Source of the DNA: Bacteroidota bacterium
GTDB lineage: Bacteria; Bacteroidota; Bacteroidia; Chitinophagales; Saprospiraceae
Assembly (NCBI GenBank): GCA_024280135.1
Contig: JAJRQS010000409.1
Location: 1-6,942, forward strand
Reading direction: 5' to 3'
Length of the DNA stretch: 6,942 nucleotides
Positions 1-4,186 of this stretch are shown in pieces; position 1 is the stretch's first letter, and the number at the start of each line of letters is the position of its first letter. Made by a program: the position numbers and the translations under genes. The notes beneath the pieces are model-generated. The model searched no databases. It worked only from the letters and a program-made list of their open reading frames with translations, and was not told the DNA's origin.

Positions 1-2
1 AA

Positions 3-170
3 ATAGATAAAATTCATTTTTTCCTAGCTTCCTTCGAAACCATTTCCAGTTTTAAAAAATTGAATGCTAAATTCAAAGAGGACTGTCAGAAGGTTTCTTT
101 TTACCCCAAAAGACTCGCTCATATTTATGAAAAAATGGAAAGCATTTTAGAAGGTCCCGAAAGATTTTAA
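3..170 (+). CDS. 3' end of an unidentified protein gene (partial)
   Basis: A reading frame is open from the window edge for 55 codons and stops at TAA 168-170. Its start lies outside the window. The visible C-terminus is rich in Lys, Glu, Phe and Ser, looks largely helical and soluble, and ends in ILEGPERF. There is no membrane segment, no T9SS tail and no motif that I recognise, so I give no function. Support for it being real is that the frame is open throughout, its codon use and composition resemble ordinary low-GC coding DNA, and it ends 95 bases before the next gene on the same strand. Because it is short and has no homology call, a chance open frame cannot be excluded. Confidence 0.5.
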   Translation: MDKIHFFLASFETISSFKKLNAKFKEDCQKVSFYPKRLAHIYEKMESILEGPERF

Positions 171-265
171 AACCACACCTTTTTGCTAATAACTGTCTTT
201 TTGCTTTTTTTTGATTGCTGACATGATGTCGATCCGTAGAATGATCGTATCATTGTACAAAAATC
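171..265 (+). other. T-rich intergenic leader before the M14 peptidase gene
   Basis: This 95-base gap contains several T tracts (around 180-184, 198-202 and 205-212) and no convincing intrinsic terminator hairpin. The promoter of the peptidase gene should lie here or upstream. The closest match to the Bacteroidota -7 element TAnnTTTG is TATCATTG at 248-255, with one mismatch, but no TTG sits at the right distance upstream, so I do not call a promoter. The bases just before the ATG at 266 are A-rich (ACAAAAATC) and lack a Shine-Dalgarno sequence, as is usual in this phylum. Confidence 0.4.
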
Positions 266-2605
266 ATGGCCAAATTATTTCTTTCTTTTCTTTTTTTTAT
301 GGGTCTAGTGTTTACCTCTTTTGCGCAAGCAACCAAATTAGAATATGCTCGTGTCAAAGTATTTTTGGGAGATCGGAGCATCCAAGATTTAGCTTTGCTA
401 GGTTTAGAGGTAGATCATGGTCACTATCGGAAAGGAGTCTATATAGAAACGGATTTTTCTTCGCAAGAAATAGAAATAATCAAAAACGCTGGCTTCAAAT
501 ATGAAGTCACCATTGAAGATGTAGGAGCTTATTATCAAAACTTACAAGCTTCTACCAACGTAAAGTTTCGAGGAGTAGATTGCGCTACCTCCTCTCAAAA
601 TTGGATTACTCCGACACAATACACATCGGGATCAATGGGTGGATACCTGACGCTTTCGGAATTATATCAAGTGTTAGATACTATGGCCGCTAGATATCCA
701 AACCTCATTTCCCCCAAGACTGCTATTGATACTTTTTTGACACAAGAGGGGCGTCCTGTGTATTATTTGAAGGTCGCTAACAATCCTTCTAGTGAGAATA
801 AACCCAAAATTTTATACACAGCCTTACATCACGCCAGAGAGCCGAACAGCTTGTCCCAATTAATTTTCTACTTGTGGTATCTCTTGGAAAACTATGAAAC
901 GAACGACGAGATTAAACACTTGATTGATAATGTCGAGATGTATTTTATTCCGTGTATCAACCCAGATGGCTATGCATACAATGAATTGGTCATGCCGAAT
1001 GGAGGAGGGCTTTGGAGAAAAAATAGATGGAAGCATCCTGATTCGACGTCCACTCATGGAGTCGATCTGAATAGAAACTATGCTTATAAATGGGGGCACG
1101 ACGATACCGGTTCTTCTCCAGAGCTAATAAGTAATACTTTTCGAGGATTAAGTCCAGCCTCTGAACCAGAAATAAAAGCGGTCAGTTACCTTTGTAATCA
1201 GCACAACTTTGACATTGCTTTGAACTACCACACCTATGGCAATCTGCTCATCCACCCTTGGGGATACAACGACCAGACAACCCCCGATCACAATACGTTT
1301 TCAGCTCTTGGTAACGCGATGATAAAAGAAAATAACTTCTTTTTAGGGACTGGCACTTCCACAGTTGGTTACACCGTAAATGGAGATAGCGACGATTGGA
1401 TGTATGGTGAAAAAGGCATTTTTTCTATGACTCCTGAAGTAGGTTCTGGTTTTTGGCAAGCATCTAAAGACATTGATCAATTTAATAAATCTACAATTTA
1501 CCAAAATATTACAGCGGCTAAACTTTTACTCCATTATGTGGATGCAAGTATTGTCGATCCAAGTATTGAGCCTGAAGGTGCTTTTGAAGTTGCCCTCACT
1601 CATCCTAGCTTGAGACCTGGTGAAGCAACTATTTCAATAAGTGGTATTACAAGTAATATTACAATTTCCACAGAACCACAAGTTGTAAATATGCAACACC
1701 TTGACGTGTTATCAAAGTCTTTTGAGTACTCGCTTGCGCAAAATATAACCAATGGCGAAACGATTAAAATTGAATTAAAATCTACCACTCAATTATTTGA
1801 ACAAAGAGACACTTTTCAATTTGTATATTGGTCAAATAGTGAAACTGCTTTTAGTGAAAACGGAGAAGACAATTTGACCAAATGGAATGGAGACTGGGCA
1901 ACGACCACCGAAACGTATCACTCTGCCGACCACGCCATTACAGATAGTCCAAATGAATATTATGCAAACAATACAACTTATACCACTCAATCCAATGAGA
2001 TAGATTTGTCCAATGTAGTGGGCGCTCAACTTGAATTTTATGCCAAATGGTCGATTGAAAAAGGCTATGATTATGGGCAAGTACTCGTCACTACAAATAA
2101 TGGCTTATCCACGCAAGCGCTTTGCGGGCTTTGGACGACAAATGGCTCTGCCGATCAGGCAGAAGACGAACCTGTATATGACGGGGTGCAAAAAGAGTGG
2201 ATTAAGGAGTCTATTGACTTACAGGCGTTTGTTGGACAAAAAATAAAAATTATTTTCTCTTTGACGACTGACCCTTTTGTAAATGAGGATGGATTTTACT
2301 TTGATGATTTAAAAATAGTAAAGCACCTCAGCCCAAATTCAACTGGAGATTTTACGGTACCAAATTCAATTTCAATTTCGCCAGTTCCCGCAGAGGATAT
2401 TATTAATATTGGTTTTTCAAAAACCCTTATTGAAGACAGTTCTATGGGTATTTATAATAGCTTAGGGGAATTGGTCCTAAAAAAGAAACTACGCTCTGGC
2501 ACCTTTGATTACTTGTTAGATATTACTAGTTTTTCAAAGGGGTTGTACTTTCTGGAAATCCGTTCTGCTGGACAAAATATTTTCACCAAATTCATCAAGC
2601 AGTAA
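266..2605 (+). CDS. Secreted M14 zinc carboxypeptidase with type A T9SS sorting domain
   Basis: A 779-residue multidomain exopeptidase predicted to remove C-terminal residues from peptides outside the cell. Residues 1-22 are a Sec signal peptide with hydrophobic core LFLSFLFFMGLVF and a cleavage site near SFA-QA; this supports the ATG at 266. Residues 24-92 resemble the pro-region of bacterial M14 enzymes. The catalytic domain spans about 119-427 and keeps every key residue in carboxypeptidase A order: zinc ligands H189 and E192 (HARE) and H322 (NYHTYG), substrate-binding R251 (WRKNR) and N269-R270 (DLNRNY), Y369, and catalytic E391 (TPEVG). Asp376 falls at the S1' position 255 of the family, which suggests preference for Lys/Arg. 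Residues about 434-520 look like a beta-sandwich. Residues about 525-686 resemble the jelly-roll (MAM/InhA-like) domain of secreted peptidases, with the typical FYFDDLKI ending. Residues 700-779 are the T9SS tail. It appears intact; the substrate is unknown. A lipoprotein gene follows after 26 bases. Confidence 0.95.
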   Translation: MAKLFLSFLFFMGLVFTSFAQATKLEYARVKVFLGDRSIQDLALLGLEVDHGHYRKGVYIETDFSSQEIEIIKNAGFKYEVTIEDVGAYYQNLQASTNVKFRGVDCATSSQNWITPTQYTSGSMGGYLTLSELYQVLDTMAARYPNLISPKTAIDTFLTQEGRPVYYLKVANNPSSENKPKILYTALHHAREPNSLSQLIFYLWYLLENYETNDEIKHLIDNVEMYFIPCINPDGYAYNELVMPNGGGLWRKNRWKHPDSTSTHGVDLNRNYAYKWGHDDTGSSPELISNTFRGLSPASEPEIKAVSYLCNQHNFDIALNYHTYGNLLIHPWGYNDQTTPDHNTFSALGNAMIKENNFFLGTGTSTVGYTVNGDSDDWMYGEKGIFSMTPEVGSGFWQASKDIDQFNKSTIYQNITAAKLLLHYVDASIVDPSIEPEGAFEVALTHPSLRPGEATISISGITSNITISTEPQVVNMQHLDVLSKSFEYSLAQNITNGETIKIELKSTTQLFEQRDTFQFVYWSNSETAFSENGEDNLTKWNGDWATTTETYHSADHAITDSPNEYYANNTTYTTQSNEIDLSNVVGAQLEFYAKWSIEKGYDYGQVLVTTNNGLSTQALCGLWTTNGSADQAEDEPVYDGVQKEWIKESIDLQAFVGQKIKIIFSLTTDPFVNEDGFYFDDLKIVKHLSPNSTGDFTVPNSISISPVPAEDIINIGFSKTLIEDSSMGIYNSLGELVLKKKLRSGTFDYLLDITSFSKGLYFLEIRSAGQNIFTKFIKQ
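2363..2605 (+). other. Type A T9SS C-terminal sorting domain of the M14 peptidase
   Basis: Residues 700-779 of the peptidase show the usual three blocks of the Por-type tail: SPVPAEDIINI near 705-715, MGIYNSLGELVLKKKL at 727-742, and the closing LDITSFSKGLYFLEI followed by FTKFIKQ. In known cargo this domain directs passage through the T9SS outer-membrane channel and is normally removed by PorU with attachment to the surface or release. The first motif has Ser where the family usually has Asn before Pro, a common variation. Confidence 0.9.
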
Positions 2606-2631
2606 CTGTACTTAAAATCTAAACAAGAGAA

Positions 2632-3762
2632 ATGAAAAATACAACGCTATTCGCAATAAGCCTAATGACCATATTCTTCACCTTAGCAGGTTGCGCCAAG
2701 AGCATGGTGTACAAATCCATTGGTAACGCTTCAAAGTGTGAAGAGAAAGGAGGATATTGGTACAAAGAAAAATGCTGGAAAGGTTTTGAAGATGAAGGAA
2801 TACCTGAATCACAAATTGATTCTGTTGTGGCTGCTCAAATGAAAGTTATTGAAAAATCTTTTTTTACTCTTGATAATGTAAAACATCCTTTAGTTGCTTT
2901 TATGCCTATAGAAGAAAAAGAGGGGATGTTGTTCATTGCTGTCTATGGCAAAAAAGATAATTTTAAAACACTGATTTTTCCGACAGGGAAAAAGAAGATT
3001 AAAAATGGTAAGTTTGAATCTGCCGTTATCCTCTTTAAAGGGGATGCTATTTCAGGTGAGATGGAGGAGGAGCCTGCACTAGCAGGAAATGCAACGGTGA
3101 ACGTTCTTGACTTGGATAATTTAGACGTAGAGTTTTCTGGAATGTTAGCAAAACTAGTAAAAGATGAGAATGGAAAAACAGTAAAGAAAGAAGGGGAAGA
3201 GCCTATTCATTTTTCCTTTAAAGCAAACGAATCTATTATGGGGGCTGGCAATAGTCACTTTGAAATCAAAAATAATGAAGCTTATCTTTCTGGAGATTTG
3301 GGTACTATCACCTATGCTCAATTAAAAGACCTCATCCAAAATCACCCAACTATTAAAACCATTGTCATGACAAATATTTCAGGCTCTGTTAATGATGCCG
3401 TTAATATGCATACAGGCAGATTGTTGAGACAACATGGATTTACCACTAAGGTCTTATCAGATAGTGATATTGCTTCTGGTGGTGTAGATTTGTTCTGTGC
3501 TGGAATCAAAAGAATTGTGGAAAAAGGGGCAAAAATAGGCGTCCACTCTTGGTGTTGTGTAAATGATAAAACGGCTATTGAAATCCCAAAAGATCATCCA
3601 GCACACCAATATCAAATTGAATATTTTACCAGAGCTTTAGGAAAAAAAATGGGCCCAGATTTTTACTTTTACACATTGGAGGCTTCCCCGTTTGATAGTG
3701 TACATTATATGAGTGATGAAGAAATAAAAAAATGGACAGTCGCTACGGAGTTTTTGGAATAA
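2632..3762 (+). CDS. Lipoprotein with C-terminal ClpP/COG3904-like serine hydrolase domain
   Basis: A 376-residue protein starting at ATG 2632, preceded by purine-rich AAGAGAA. Residues 1-20 are a lipoprotein signal peptide with lipobox LAGC, so C21 should be lipidated. Residues 36-48 carry a C-x11-C motif rich in aromatics (GGYWY, CW). Residues about 75-200 are beta-rich and not recognised. The C-terminal part, about 208-372, follows the ClpP/SppA/crotonase pattern: the strand TIVMTNISGSVNDA (243-256), with an oxyanion-like GSV; then SDIASGGVDLFCAGIKR (278-294), with S282 as candidate nucleophile; then GAKIGVHSW (299-307), with H305 as candidate base; and a closing MSDEEIKKW (360-368) like the 'eEA..lGl' end of these folds. 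D355 is only a possible third residue. By analogy it would be an envelope serine peptidase or a derivative of one; activity is not shown. The gene starts 26 bases after the M14 peptidase stop, suggesting co-transcription. Confidence 0.9.
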   Translation: MKNTTLFAISLMTIFFTLAGCAKSMVYKSIGNASKCEEKGGYWYKEKCWKGFEDEGIPESQIDSVVAAQMKVIEKSFFTLDNVKHPLVAFMPIEEKEGMLFIAVYGKKDNFKTLIFPTGKKKIKNGKFESAVILFKGDAISGEMEEEPALAGNATVNVLDLDNLDVEFSGMLAKLVKDENGKTVKKEGEEPIHFSFKANESIMGAGNSHFEIKNNEAYLSGDLGTITYAQLKDLIQNHPTIKTIVMTNISGSVNDAVNMHTGRLLRQHGFTTKVLSDSDIASGGVDLFCAGIKRIVEKGAKIGVHSWCCVNDKTAIEIPKDHPAHQYQIEYFTRALGKKMGPDFYFYTLEASPFDSVHYMSDEEIKKWTVATEFLE

Positions 3763-3781
3763 CAACTAACCCAAAACCAAC

Positions 3782-3799
3782 TTAGGAAATTATTCCTAA
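3782..3799. other. Small AT-rich hairpin after the lipoprotein gene
   Basis: TTAGGAA (3782-3788) and TTCCTAA (3793-3799) are perfect complements around the four-base loop ATTA, 19 bases after the lipoprotein stop codon. There is no T tract behind it, so it is not a terminator by itself. It could stabilise the 3' end of the mRNA, or be a dyad-symmetric binding site, or be chance. Confidence 0.35.
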
Positions 3800-3845
3800 A
3801 CGTAGATTGATAATAAAATATAATGAGGATGTATTCATGATTATA

Positions 3846-3880
3846 AAAAAAGCCCAATCACTTTGCGATTGGGCTTTTTT
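3846..3880. terminator. Bidirectional intrinsic terminator between convergent genes
   Basis: A perfect 14-base-pair stem is formed by AAAAAAGCCCAATC (3846-3859) and GATTGGGCTTTTTT (3867-3880) around a seven-base loop (3860-3866). The GC-rich core GCCCAATC/GATTGGGC is flanked by A6 on one side and T6 on the other, so an RNA read from either strand ends in a hairpin plus U tract. It lies 83 bases after the lipoprotein stop (+) and 18 bases after the stop of the PKD protein gene (-), where it would serve both. Confidence 0.93.
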
Positions 3881-3898
3881 ATCAAATCGAAACGACGA

Positions 3899-4186
3899 TT
3901 ATCTCAATAACGTAACGGTTCCTTTTATCGTTTTGACTTTTCCATTAATGAAGGTGGCATCTACAACAAATGGATAAACGTCGGCAGGCAATTCATTCCC
4001 TTTAAAACGACCATCCCACCCAGTGCCTGGATTTTCATTATCATAAACGGTGTTTCCCCATCTATCAAAGATTCTAAAGGCCGTAATGTCTAACAAAGCC
4101 GACACATCTTCGCTTAATATTACATTAAAGAAATCGTTGGTTCCATCTCCGTTGGGCGTGAAGGCATTGGGAATGTCAATATCTTC
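3899..4186 (-). other. Type B T9SS C-terminal sorting domain (gliding motility-associated, CHU_C)
   Basis: The last 95 residues match the type B sorting family: IPNAFTPNGDGTNDFF, then FRIFDRWGNTVYD, then GTGWDGRFKGNELPADVYPFVV, ending in KTIKGTVTLLR. Known type B cargo includes the adhesin SprB of Flavobacterium johnsoniae. It uses the same T9SS channel as type A cargo but generally stays on the surface and may need a dedicated PorP/SprF-like partner, often encoded next to the cargo. No such partner gene is seen in this window. Confidence 0.93.

Noticed and set aside
150..184. Possible terminator formed by GAAGGT (150-155) and ACCTTT (177-182) followed by T residues
   Set aside because: The stem has only six pairs including a G-T pair, the loop is 21 bases long and the T run is short, so it is unlikely to work as an intrinsic terminator.
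248..255. TATCATTG as a Bacteroidota -7 promoter element for the peptidase gene
   Set aside because: It matches TAnnTTTG with one mismatch, but no TTG lies about 19-20 bases upstream, and a start from it would leave almost no leader. In AT-rich DNA such a match is expected by chance.
211..504. Open frame of 97 codons overlapping the start of the peptidase
   Set aside because: It overlaps the signal peptide and pro-region of the M14 enzyme in another frame, has an Arg/Ser/Phe-rich composition typical of a shadow frame, and shows no domain.
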